From contig NZ_BIFQ01000002.1 in the NCBI RefSeq assembly GCF_003967515.1, positions 434,001 through 498,000 on the forward strand: a DNA stretch of 64,000 bases. The letters run 5' to 3'. The notes below the pieces were generated by a model. The model was not told where the DNA came from. It searched no databases and saw only the letters and a program-made list of their open reading frames with translations. The translations under genes and the position numbers were made by a program. This DNA comes from Dictyobacter aurantiacus (GTDB lineage: Bacteria > Chloroflexota > Ktedonobacteria > Ktedonobacterales > Ktedonobacteraceae). Shown here piece by piece: positions 16,994 through 24,697 of the stretch (position 1 is the stretch's first letter; every line of letters starts with the position of its first letter).

Positions 16994-17929
16994 ATGGAAA
17001 CGGGTAGCCATATAGATGCGCTACCGGCTGCCGCGCCGGGGAAGAAGGCAACCGTTGATTGGAGGGGGACCGGCTGGTACCTGCTGCTGGCGTTTTTGAT
17101 TTCATGGAGCATGTTTATCCTGTTGAGGCTGGTGGGCGTACCGTTTATTGCGCGCGCCGACCTGGGCATGTTTGGTCCGGCGCTGGCGGCCCTGCTGGTG
17201 CGTCTGCTGCGCCACGAGGGCTTCGGCAATGCGGGGCTGCGTCTGCGTGGTCGCGAGTATAAAGGGGATCGGCGCACATGGCTGTTCTATGTCGCCGCCT
17301 ACCTGCTGCCGATGGTTCTGCTGGCGATCGGCTTCGCCCTGGCCTACCTGCTGCACCTGCAACAATGGGCGCTAGCCGAGAAGGCGGGTCAGTTGCTGAA
17401 GCTGGCGCCAAAGAACAGCCGGGCACCGATAGCGCCCGCTACACTGGGCTGGTTAATCATCCTGTCGTCCCTGACGGTCAAACTGCCCATTACCATGGTG
17501 GCGACATTTGGTGAGGAGTTCGGCTGGCGCGGCTACCTGCTGCCCCGCTTGATGCCACTGGGCAACATACGGGCGGCCCTGCTGATCGGAGTCATCTGGG
17601 GCTTCTGGCACGCGCCACTGATCGTGCTGGACGGCTACGAGTTCGGGGGGCTCTATCCCGCGCTGGGCGTCTTCTTCTTCCTGCTCTCGACCATCCCCTA
17701 CAGCTTTCTGCTCACCTGGCTGCGCGTACGCACCGGCAGCATCTGGCCCTGCGTATTGGCGCACGCCGCCATCAACGCCTTCGCGGGCGCCATCGCCGGC
17801 TACGCCATGACGGCGGGCAACCCCTACATAGGAGCTCCGCTGGGCGTCGTCGGGCTCATCCCCTGGCTCATCTTTATCGGCTGGCTCCTCTTCACGAACC
17901 AGCTCCGTCCGGCTCCGAACAAGCCATAA
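16994..17929 (+). CDS. CPBP family intramembrane metalloprotease
   Basis: A 311-residue membrane protein with about eight hydrophobic segments. The family motifs are clear: EExxxR (Glu174, Glu175, Arg179 in FGEEFGWRGYL), FxxxH (GFWHAP, His206), and a second His in CVLAHAAINAF near residue 255. These form the metal site of CAAX prenyl protease 2/bacteriocin-processing (Abi) enzymes. The substrate is unknown. The ATG at 16994 is chosen because the protein starts there with a normal soluble N-terminus after AGAGGT; the frame is open for 34 more codons upstream, across the long hairpin. Confidence 0.88.
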   Translation: METGSHIDALPAAAPGKKATVDWRGTGWYLLLAFLISWSMFILLRLVGVPFIARADLGMFGPALAALLVRLLRHEGFGNAGLRLRGREYKGDRRTWLFYVAAYLLPMVLLAIGFALAYLLHLQQWALAEKAGQLLKLAPKNSRAPIAPATLGWLIILSSLTVKLPITMVATFGEEFGWRGYLLPRLMPLGNIRAALLIGVIWGFWHAPLIVLDGYEFGGLYPALGVFFFLLSTIPYSFLLTWLRVRTGSIWPCVLAHAAINAFAGAIAGYAMTAGNPYIGAPLGVVGLIPWLIFIGWLLFTNQLRPAPNKP

Positions 17930-17952
17930 AACCATTAATCGGCCACACGAAC

Positions 17953-17988
17953 AAAGCGGCCGTTATCCGGAATGATAACGACCGCTTT
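17953..17988 (+). terminator. hairpin after the CPBP protease gene
   Basis: AAAGCGGCCGTTATC and GATAACGACCGCTTT pair over 15 positions with one mismatch and a six-base loop, just after the stop codon. This is a probable intrinsic terminator. The following gene starts 65 bp further on. Confidence 0.65.
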
Positions 17989-18052
17989 ACGTGCTACACT
18001 GCTCTTAGAATTTGAAAACAGCAGAAAATAACGCATAAAAGGAGCAGGCAGC

Positions 18053-18706
18053 ATGGACAAGCAGACCGTTCATCTTTTTGTGTTTGATACGCTCTCGGAT
18101 TGGGAACCGATGTACGCCGTTGCCGCCATCAACAATCCCGCCTTTCAACAACAGCCGGGACGCTACGAGGTGAAGACCGTTGGCCTCGATCAGGAACCGG
18201 TAAAGACGACCGGTGGTCTGACGATCCTGCCAGATATGACCATGGCTGAGCTTGATGCAGCGTACAGCGCCATGCTGATCCTGCCTGGCGGTTCGGGCTG
18301 GGGCGAGGGTCGCCATAAGCAGGCGAGCGATAAGGCCAGAGAGCTCCTGGCCCATGGTGTACCGGTCGCGGCCATCTGCGGGGCGACCGCCGGGCTGGCT
18401 CTGGCTGGCATGCTGGACGACAGACCACACACCGGCAACTGGCCCGGCGAACTGGAGGCCATCGGCTATAAAGGTGCCGCCCACTTTCAACATCAACCGG
18501 CCGTCACCGATGGCAACCTGATTACCGCCAGCGGGACCGCGCCACTGGACTTTGCCTACCAGATCGCCAGAAAGCTAGAGATCTATAGCGACCAGGTGCT
18601 GGAAGCCTGGTACGGGCTCTACAAAACCAATGATCCCAAATACTTCTTTGAGCTGCAGTCGCTTTGCGACGAAGCCGGGGCAAGCCCGGCACCTACGGTG
18701 GGGTGA
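18053..18706 (+). CDS. DJ-1/PfpI family protein
   Basis: A 217-residue class I glutamine-amidotransferase-like protein. The nucleophile elbow is AAICGAT with Cys109, preceded by the LPGG strand end (LILPGGSGWGEG) typical of PfpI/transcriptional-regulator-like members. It is likely a cytoplasmic hydrolase, amidase or isonitrile-hydratase-like enzyme; substrate unknown. AAGGAG upstream fixes the start. The last dozen residues (from about GASPAP) are encoded by a family B repeat unit, so the natural C-terminus was probably near SLCDEA. Its end overlaps the convergent YjbR gene by 14 bp. Confidence 0.85.
   Translation: MDKQTVHLFVFDTLSDWEPMYAVAAINNPAFQQQPGRYEVKTVGLDQEPVKTTGGLTILPDMTMAELDAAYSAMLILPGGSGWGEGRHKQASDKARELLAHGVPVAAICGATAGLALAGMLDDRPHTGNWPGELEAIGYKGAAHFQHQPAVTDGNLITASGTAPLDFAYQIARKLEIYSDQVLEAWYGLYKTNDPKYFFELQSLCDEAGASPAPTVG
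18672..18696. repeat. family B repeat unit
   Basis: The complement of TAGGTGCCGGGCTTGCCCC-GGCTT lies here. It adds the tail of the PfpI-like protein on the + strand and supplies the TAG stop codon of the YjbR-like gene on the - strand (18693-18695). Confidence 0.8.
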
Positions 18707-19046
18707 GCCGGGCCAGCAGGCGCTTGGGAGCGGTCATGCGGTAGCTATCGGTGACAAGGCCGCTGATCAGCTCCCAGTCGAGTTCAACGTCGAACCAGAG
18801 GCCGATCCAGCCATGGTGGCCGACATAGGGCGGCACAAAGAAGTGTTCGGGATCGGAGCCGACCAGCGCCTGCTGCGCCCCCGCCGGCGCCTTGCACCAG
18901 ACCGTCATGCGACCATCCACAGGATGCTGCATGGCGAAAATCTTGTCGCGCACCCGAAAGGTCGGGTTCCCCACGCCACCTCCCTCTGTCGCCTCCGGCA
19001 GAGCCAGGCAGATCGTGCGCAGACGCGCAATCAATGCTTCATCCAT
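18693..19046 (-). CDS. MmcQ/YjbR family protein
   Basis: A 117-residue protein of the YjbR (CyaY-like fold) family. Typical features are LPEATEG, the segment around TFRVRDKIFA, and VPPYVGHHGWIGLWF with the conserved Trp/Gly block, then a helix ending LLARLTPP. Members are small, putatively DNA-binding proteins of unknown role. It overlaps the upstream ABM gene by 8 bp on the same strand, so the two are co-translated. Its stop codon lies within a family B repeat. Confidence 0.85.
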   Translation of the reverse strand: MDEALIARLRTICLALPEATEGGGVGNPTFRVRDKIFAMQHPVDGRMTVWCKAPAGAQQALVGSDPEHFFVPPYVGHHGWIGLWFDVELDWELISGLVTDSYRMTAPKRLLARLTPP

Positions 19047-19356
19047 GCCGCGTCATCCCTTCATATGAAGCGGCGGAATCAAGCATATAGGTCTCGGTTG
19101 GTTTAGCTTCCCACTCCTTCGAGGGACTATCGCTCCGAGCGCTCTGCAAAGCGGGAAGAGCAGCCAGGAAAGCCTCCCGCGATTCCCAGATGGAAACGCC
19201 CATGAGCGTTCCCTTTTCAGGGTCCTTGAAGGGATAAGGGGCCTGAAAAATAATCCCCGGCTGTTGCTTCATAAACTCTCCGAACTCGTGCATGCTCTGA
19301 ACCAGCAGAGCCTCCTTTTCGGGTAAGGGATAATGAATGGAATAGAAAATAAACAT
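19039..19356 (-). CDS. antibiotic biosynthesis monooxygenase (ABM)-like protein
   Basis: A 105-residue dimeric alpha/beta-barrel type protein. It begins MFIFYSIHYPLP and has the QQPGIIFQAPYPFKDPEKGTLMGVSIWESREAF arrangement of strands and the WES helix start that mark the ABM fold. Such proteins degrade haem, oxidise quinones or simply bind small ligands. It is first in a two-gene unit with the YjbR-like gene (8-bp overlap). Confidence 0.75.
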   Translation of the reverse strand: MFIFYSIHYPLPEKEALLVQSMHEFGEFMKQQPGIIFQAPYPFKDPEKGTLMGVSIWESREAFLAALPALQSARSDSPSKEWEAKPTETYMLDSAASYEGMTRHG

Positions 19357-19593
19357 GGCCTATTAGCCTCTCTCGTATCGAGCGCTATTGTTTCTACACC
19401 ATCACCTCCTGCTTGGCTGAACCTCATTCGATTCCGCAGGTAGAGGTATTGGGCGCTCATAGACATTTATTCTGTCACAAGTAAAGGAAAGCGGAAAGGG
19501 ATACGAATGTCGTAATAATTGGGGATAGAGCGGTTTTCGGCGTCCTTATTAAGTAATGCAATATATTAATAAGCGAATGGAAGGGGTAATATC

Positions 19594-19998
19594 ATGCGCA
19601 AGCAAAAGGCGGTGAATGCCGCGGAGATCCTTATCCTGAGCTACTGGCCGCGCCGAGGGGCGGGCGAGGAGCATATCGGCTTCGGCATTTCACGCAACTA
19701 TCTGTTCTATGAACTATTGATGATCCCGCAATCAATTCTGATGGAATGGTTTATTCGTCCACGGCTGCAACCGCTCATTTTCTCACAGACGCAACCCACC
19801 TTCTACCAGGGGATGAGGTTTGTGCTGTCGCTTCCACTTATCATCACTCTACTCTTCATTCCAGCGGGCAGGCGTACCGGCTTCTACATTCTGGATGAGC
19901 AGGGGAAAGCCAGGGTATTTCTGCGAAAGTGGTTCCCTCCTTTTCTCAAGTGGCGCCTGGGCGTCAACCGAAAGCAATTTCTGGCAGAGGCCAGCTAA
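19594..19998 (+). CDS. unknown protein, paralogue 1 of a tandem pair
   Basis: 134 residues. It shares with the next gene the block SYWPR...G(E/D)(E/N)IGFGISR..(L/I)FY near the N-terminus, a central hydrophobic stretch (FVLSLPLIITLLFIPAG, residues 76-92), a strand pair of the form GFYILDEQGKA, and a C-terminal RLGVNRKQFL. It may be membrane-associated through the central segment. No known family is recognised. GGAAGGGG precedes the ATG. The pair is spaced by 63 bp and probably forms an operon. Confidence 0.7.
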   Translation: MRKQKAVNAAEILILSYWPRRGAGEEHIGFGISRNYLFYELLMIPQSILMEWFIRPRLQPLIFSQTQPTFYQGMRFVLSLPLIITLLFIPAGRRTGFYILDEQGKARVFLRKWFPPFLKWRLGVNRKQFLAEAS

Positions 19999-20061
19999 CC
20001 GGTGTAACACATGCAGAGAAAGAGATTGAGAAGAAGATAGTGACAGAAGGAAGGTTTTCTG

Positions 20062-20463
20062 ATGGACGAGGAACTCAGATCCAGCGCAGTGCCGCGACCG
20101 CTCTTGATCACCGCTTATTGGCCGCGCACGCAGGAGGGCGGCGACAATATCGGCTTTGGGATAAGTCGAGCGCATATATTCTATACGTTGGTAATATCAC
20201 GAGGGCCGCGTCTGTTCAACCTGCTGGTTGAGCCGCGCACCACTGTGACGTTTCCGCTACTTCTACGTACACTGATAAGGATGATCCCCGTCACGCTTAC
20301 TACACGGATGATCAAACGGGGCTGGATAACAAACGGCGAAGGCTATTTTGTGATTGATGATGAGGGGAAGGCGATCTCGTTCCTTGGTGGACGCATGCCG
20401 GAGAGCATCAAAGGTCGCATGGGGGTGGGGCGCAAGAAATTCCTGCGCCAGATCAACCAATAA
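20062..20463 (+). CDS. unknown protein, paralogue 2 of a tandem pair
   Basis: 133 residues, clearly related to the preceding gene: AYWPRTQEGGDNIGFGISR near residue 19, a central hydrophobic stretch, GYFVIDDEGKAISFLGGRM, and GRMGVGRKKFLRQ at the end. The duplicates have diverged strongly outside these blocks. AGAAGGAAGG lies before the ATG. Conservation of short blocks around Trp, Gly and Arg/Lys suggests a shared fold with ligand or membrane contact; function unknown. Confidence 0.7.
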   Translation: MDEELRSSAVPRPLLITAYWPRTQEGGDNIGFGISRAHIFYTLVISRGPRLFNLLVEPRTTVTFPLLLRTLIRMIPVTLTTRMIKRGWITNGEGYFVIDDEGKAISFLGGRMPESIKGRMGVGRKKFLRQINQ

Positions 20464-20581
20464 ATGGGCGCTCATCTGATAAGGAACGCGCAATTTTGGG
20501 TTCTTTATGTGGTGCATTCACGTACAGGAGCCACGTGGGCGGGCGTGAATGCCATGGGAAGCGATATCGTGGGAGTACGGG

Positions 20582-20694
20582 GGGCCGCGGTCGCTGTCGC
20601 TCGCGGCCCGGACAACCGTTGAAGGTCCCTACGATTACGTTTCTTATGGGGGTTGGGCGGTTCGTTTACGTTCCTTATGGGGTGGGCGGTTCGT
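20582..20694. repeat. GC hairpin and a 30-bp tandem repeat
   Basis: GGGCCGCG (20582-20589) pairs with CGCGGCCC (20602-20609). Two near-identical units of about 30 bp follow (20634-20664 and 20665-20693; ttacgttYcttatgggg...gggcggttcg). This material lies at the broken end of the sigma factor fragment on the other strand. Confidence 0.6.
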
Positions 20695-20844
20695 GTTTTT
20701 GGCCGCCGTAAACACGTCCAGCAGGATATCCTCGGCATCCTGCCGCGTTGGCGTACGCTGACGCAGATAGTCAAAGATGGCGCCTGCGTGTTGCTCATAC
20801 AGCGCATCCATTCCAGCACTCGCATCCTTATCGTAGAGATACAT
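20644..20844 (-). pseudogene. truncated ECF sigma factor fragment
   Basis: The start codon at 20844 is preceded by GAGGT. The first 45 residues (YEQHAGAIFDYLRQRTPTRQDAEDILLDVF) are region 2 of an ECF sigma factor, including the DAEDILLDVF helix. After that the frame runs into the 30-bp tandem repeat and ends in a short basic tail (residues 48-66). Regions 2.3 to 4 are missing, so it cannot work as a sigma factor. It is most likely a gene broken by repeat-mediated rearrangement. Confidence 0.7.
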
Positions 20845-20987
20845 AATTACCTCAGCATAATTATTTCTTATCTACCACACCGCATGAGCAACCGATAATC
20901 TTACAGGTGTTTAAAATAGCTGCCCGCAACATACATCGGCTATCCCCATCTGGCAGACTGGCATATCCCAATGGGTCATACTGGGGT

Positions 20988-21088
20988 ACGTGAGCACCCC
21001 CGCACGGGCGTCCGCCTGCGCGGCCGTACTGGTTTTGTATGTAGGTGCATGGGAGGCACATTCGCGCCTCCCATGCACCTACATACAA
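20988..21088 (+). repeat. family D repeat, copy 2
   Basis: The head reads cccgcacgggcgtccgcctgcgcggccgtactgg, about 20997-21032. A long hairpin follows at 21035-21088, arms TTGTATGTAGGTGCATGGGAGGC and complement, with a loop around ACATTCG. The rest of 20845-21219 holds no gene that I can support. Confidence 0.75.
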
Positions 21089-21219
21089 CTGGCTTCTGAG
21101 AGAAAAAAGGGTAAGGGGAAGAACGAAACAGCGGGTTATAACGTGTAGTATTCAAAGCAGACTACCGCTGCCTGCAATTACATACCAGAAGATCCTTAGA
21201 AAGAAGAGATACGAGACAG

Positions 21220-23703
21220 ATGATAGAGATGGCTTCGAATACAGCCGATTTCTTCGAGCAGATAGCGAACATGGGTAGTAATGAATGGCTACGTGGTATC
21301 AAAGGCACATGCCACTTCGATATTGATGGCTTCGGTAGCCGCTACCTGACGATAGATGATGGACAACTGACGCTCAGCGAGAGCACGGATAAGGTGGACG
21401 CCGTGATCATGGGAGACGTGACGAACTTCGACCTGGTGGCGACAGGCAAATATAACCTTCTGACCGCATATATGCGCCAGCTTTTCACCTGCAAAGGCAG
21501 CGTGGCGCTGTTATTTGCGGTGCAGCGGCTCTTTCCTCCCCCGGCTTCAATCGAGCAGGACCTGAACCCGGACGAGGAACAGTTCGAGGAGGAGTCGGAT
21601 CCCGTTACGCCACCCATTCCCGCGTATGATGAAAAATCTCCCCCTACGACCACGCAAACGGTCAGCATGATCAGCGGTTCTACGTTCGTTGTTAGCGATG
21701 CACGCGGCGACATCGACGCATCGCCAACCAATACGCAGGGCCTGTTTAGTACCGATACACGCTTCCTATCGCGCTGGCGTCTGACGATCAACGGTGTCTT
21801 TCCGCGCGGACTGGCGACCGATGATATGCAGTATCACTCGATGAGCTTCTTCCTGGCGCCAACGACGGGGACCGTCTATGTCGACGCGGCGCTCTCGGTC
21901 ATTCGCACGCGTACGATCGGCCATGGCTTCCACGAGCAGTTGCGCATCCTCAGCCACTCCAACAGGCCGGTGGACCTGAATGTGCGTATCGAGGTGGGCG
22001 CCGACTTCGCTGATATCTTTGAGATCAAAGATGCGCTGCAGAAAAAAGGGAGCTATTCCCATCAGATTGAGGAGCACCGCCTGATCCTGCGCTATCAGCG
22101 CGAGTCGTTTGTGCGCGAGGCCTGGATTACCTGCAACCAACCCTGCAGGATCACCTCCGATGCCATTAGCTTCGAGGTGCATATCGAGCCGCATGAGAGC
22201 TGGACGGCGGAGATAGATGTTGTGGTGGCGAAGGCGGGCATCGAGGAACATACGGTCCCGATGGAGGGTGACGCACGGGCGGAAATGAGACGCGATCTCG
22301 ACGACTGGCTGGCGGTGGCCCCCGATCTGCGCTGCGAATGGCCCGAGCTGGATCGCATCTACCGGCAGAGCATGGTCGACCTGGCCTCGCTGCGCTTCTA
22401 CCTCAAATCGCTGCCGGGGCAGGCCCTGCCAGCGGCCGGTCTGCCCTGGTTCATGGCCGTCTTCGGCCGCGATAGCCTGATCACCAGTTTTCAGGCGCTG
22501 CCATTCGCTCCCGAGTTGGCCATAACGACGCTGCGCAACCTGGCCTATCGCCAGGGCTGCTACGTCGATGACTTCCGCGACGAGGAGCCGGGCAAGATCA
22601 TCCACGAGTCCCGCTTCGGAGAGATGACCGCCTTTGAGGAGCGGCCCCACTCACCCTACTATGGCTCTGCCGATGCCACTCCCCTCTTCCTGATCCTGTT
22701 GGACGAAGTCGAGCGCTGGACCGGCAATACAGAACTGGTCATGCAGCTGGAGCACAATGCCCGCGCTGCCCTGGATTGGATCGATACCTATGGAGACCTC
22801 AATGGCGATGGCTACGTCGAGTACAACCGCCGCAACAAAAAAACAGGCATGGTCAATCAGTGCTGGAAGGACTCGTGGAACTCTATCCTTTTCGCCGACG
22901 GCACCAACTCACGTCTCCCGCGCACACTGTGCGAGATCCAGGGCTACGTCTATGACGCCAAGAAGCGCTGCGCCCGCCTGGCACGCGACTTCTGGGGCGA
23001 TCCCACCTTCGCCGCGAAGCTGGAACGCGAGGCGAACGAGCTGAAGGAGCGCTTCAACCGCGACTTCTGGCTCGAAGACAAAGGCTACTTCGCGCTGGCC
23101 ATCGACGGCCAGGGACGCAAGGTGGACTCCCTGACCTCAAACATCGGCCACCTGCTGTGGAGCGGCATCGTCGAAGACGACAAAATCGAGTCCTGTGTCC
23201 GTCACTTGATGGGGCACCGTCTCTTCTCCGGCTGGGGCGTACGCACCATGGCTGAGGGCGACGGCGGCTACAATCCCATCGGCTACCACAACGGCACCAT
23301 CTGGCCCCACGACAACTCGCTCATCGCCTATGGGCTGGCACGCAATGGCTACAAGAAGGAGGCCAATCAGATCGCCATGGGCATCCTGCAAGCGGCCACC
23401 TACTTCAACTATAGATTGCCCGAGGCCTTCGCCGGCTATGAACGCTCCATGACCGACTACCCGGTCGAGTATCCGACGGCATGTAGCCCACAGGCCTGGG
23501 CCACGGCGGCACCGCTGCTGCTGCTGCGCACCATCCTTGGTCTTGAGCCGATTGACGATCATCTGCTCGTCAACCCATACCTGCCCGAGGATCTGCAGGA
23601 ACTGATGATCTTCAACATTCCCGGACGCTGGGGCCGTGTAGATGCCTTCGGTCGCAGCAAGAGCAATGATCGCCCTCTGAGGCGAGGTCCCCTCTCGCGG
23701 TAA
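21220..23703 (+). CDS. SCP2-like domain fused to a glycogen-debranching-type glycosidase
   Basis: A large 827-residue protein in three parts. Residues 1-100 look like an SCP2 sterol-carrier domain (GTCHFDIDGFGSRYLTIDDGQL, then VDAVIMGDVTNFDLVATGK). An acidic Pro-rich linker leads to the N-terminal beta-sandwich of the amylo-alpha-1,6-glucosidase family (about 145-345; TNTQGLFSTDTRFLSRW). An (alpha/alpha)6 catalytic domain follows (about 370-800) with LPWFMAVFGRDSLITS, WKDSWNSI, GYNPIGYHNGTIWPHDNSLIA and SCPQAWATAAPLLLL-like blocks. It probably acts on alpha-glucans or related oligosaccharides in the cytoplasm. The C-terminal residues after RVDAFGR appear truncated or replaced where a family C repeat begins. 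Confidence 0.85.
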   Translation: MIEMASNTADFFEQIANMGSNEWLRGIKGTCHFDIDGFGSRYLTIDDGQLTLSESTDKVDAVIMGDVTNFDLVATGKYNLLTAYMRQLFTCKGSVALLFAVQRLFPPPASIEQDLNPDEEQFEEESDPVTPPIPAYDEKSPPTTTQTVSMISGSTFVVSDARGDIDASPTNTQGLFSTDTRFLSRWRLTINGVFPRGLATDDMQYHSMSFFLAPTTGTVYVDAALSVIRTRTIGHGFHEQLRILSHSNRPVDLNVRIEVGADFADIFEIKDALQKKGSYSHQIEEHRLILRYQRESFVREAWITCNQPCRITSDAISFEVHIEPHESWTAEIDVVVAKAGIEEHTVPMEGDARAEMRRDLDDWLAVAPDLRCEWPELDRIYRQSMVDLASLRFYLKSLPGQALPAAGLPWFMAVFGRDSLITSFQALPFAPELAITTLRNLAYRQGCYVDDFRDEEPGKIIHESRFGEMTAFEERPHSPYYGSADATPLFLILLDEVERWTGNTELVMQLEHNARAALDWIDTYGDLNGDGYVEYNRRNKKTGMVNQCWKDSWNSILFADGTNSRLPRTLCEIQGYVYDAKKRCARLARDFWGDPTFAAKLEREANELKERFNRDFWLEDKGYFALAIDGQGRKVDSLTSNIGHLLWSGIVEDDKIESCVRHLMGHRLFSGWGVRTMAEGDGGYNPIGYHNGTIWPHDNSLIAYGLARNGYKKEANQIAMGILQAATYFNYRLPEAFAGYERSMTDYPVEYPTACSPQAWATAAPLLLLRTILGLEPIDDHLLVNPYLPEDLQELMIFNIPGRWGRVDAFGRSKSNDRPLRRGPLSR

Positions 23704-23709
23704 CGTCCG

Positions 23710-23890
23710 CAGGTTCGGCCCTCGCGGCCGATTTCTCCTCCACGCATATCAACGTTCACCAAATGCGAGGGCCACGAAAATGCATATCGCATATGCGATG
23801 TGCATTTTCATCTGGAAAGGAACAATCGGCCGCAAGGGCCGAACCTATGGGTGTCGTCGCGTGAAAATCGGCCGCAAGGGCCGAACCTAC
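23710..23890. repeat. family C repeats in inverted arrangement with a central hairpin
   Basis: A forward unit (AGGTTCGGCCCTCGCGGCCG, 23710-23734) is followed by two reverse units (23823-23847 and 23865-23890). Between them is a near-perfect 34-bp palindrome at 23776-23809 built on GAAAATGCATATCGCAT. The forward/spacer/reverse plan recurs at 34356-34522 and 43953-44142. Confidence 0.8.
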
Positions 23891-23919
23891 TTGACAAAGG
23901 GGGGATGAACAGTTATATT
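23891..23919 (+). promoter_or_regulatory. sigma-70-like promoter of the TetR gene
   Basis: TTGACA at 23891-23896, a 17-bp spacer and TATATT at 23914-23919 match the housekeeping consensus closely. The -35 box directly abuts the end of a family C repeat unit. GGATGAA within the spacer and TTCATCC at 23940-23947 form an inverted pair that could be an autoregulatory site. Confidence 0.6.
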
Positions 23920-23961
23920 TTTTAATGAAAGAAAGTTTTATTCATCCAAAAGGACGGTGAC

Positions 23962-24591
23962 ATGCCTCGAACACCAGAAGCCAATCGTCGTATCCGCGAA
24001 GCGCAGCGCGCAAAGATCCTGGAAAGTGCCAGGAACGTCTTTGCTCGCAAGGGGATGGATGCGACGATCACGGATATCGCCGCGGAAGCTCAGATCAGCC
24101 TGGGACTGGCCTATCGCTATTTCGCCGATAAGGAGGCTATCTTCTCTGAGCTGATCAAGCAAACGATACCAGACGATCCCACCGAGTTCCAGAAACTGGT
24201 GGAGATGCCGGGGACGCCAGGAGAGCGGCTTGCGGCGCTGATTTCAGGTATCGTGGGAGCACGCGGGCAGCGCGAACCGCTTGAGGCCCATCAACTGCTT
24301 CAGCACGCCCTTGAGACGGGAGCGATGCCCAGGGAGGTACGCCAGTTGCTCGGCAAGCGCTATCAAGCACTGTTGATGGCAATGAGGCAGTTGATTGTCG
24401 AGGGCCAGGCCAGCGGCGAGGTTGCGCCGGGCGACCCGGATCAACTGGTCGCGGTAATGGGCGCCTGTCTTGATGGGCTCACCCGCTGGGCCTTGCGAGA
24501 TCCAGAGCAGTTCCGCGCCTATGTTCCTGACGCCCGGATCATTCTGCGCTTGCTTCTACCCGTAACAGGTGAGAACAAAGTCTCCAAATAG
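23962..24591 (+). CDS. TetR/AcrR family transcriptional regulator
   Basis: A 209-residue regulator with the N-terminal helix-turn-helix of the family (residues 15-62: AKILESARNVFARKGMDATITDIAAEAQISLGLAYRYFADKEAIF, split over about 46 residues). The C-terminal ligand domain is all-helical. It likely represses a nearby or its own promoter. The neighbours give no clear target; the gene downstream at 24698 is on the same strand and could be co-transcribed. AAAAGGA precedes the ATG. Confidence 0.9.
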   Translation: MPRTPEANRRIREAQRAKILESARNVFARKGMDATITDIAAEAQISLGLAYRYFADKEAIFSELIKQTIPDDPTEFQKLVEMPGTPGERLAALISGIVGARGQREPLEAHQLLQHALETGAMPREVRQLLGKRYQALLMAMRQLIVEGQASGEVAPGDPDQLVAVMGACLDGLTRWALRDPEQFRAYVPDARIILRLLLPVTGENKVSK

Positions 24592-24697
24592 CTATAGAAC
24601 AGCTTATCTGAAGGCATAAAGGAGTATTACTTTATAGATCCTTATGTCCTGACGTCCTTTTGTCCTTTATGGTAGAGATATATGAAAGGGAACGTGC

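Noticed and set aside
21766..22650. Antisense frame of 294 codons opposite the debranching-type gene
   Set aside because: Composition is that of a complement and there are no motifs or ribosome site.
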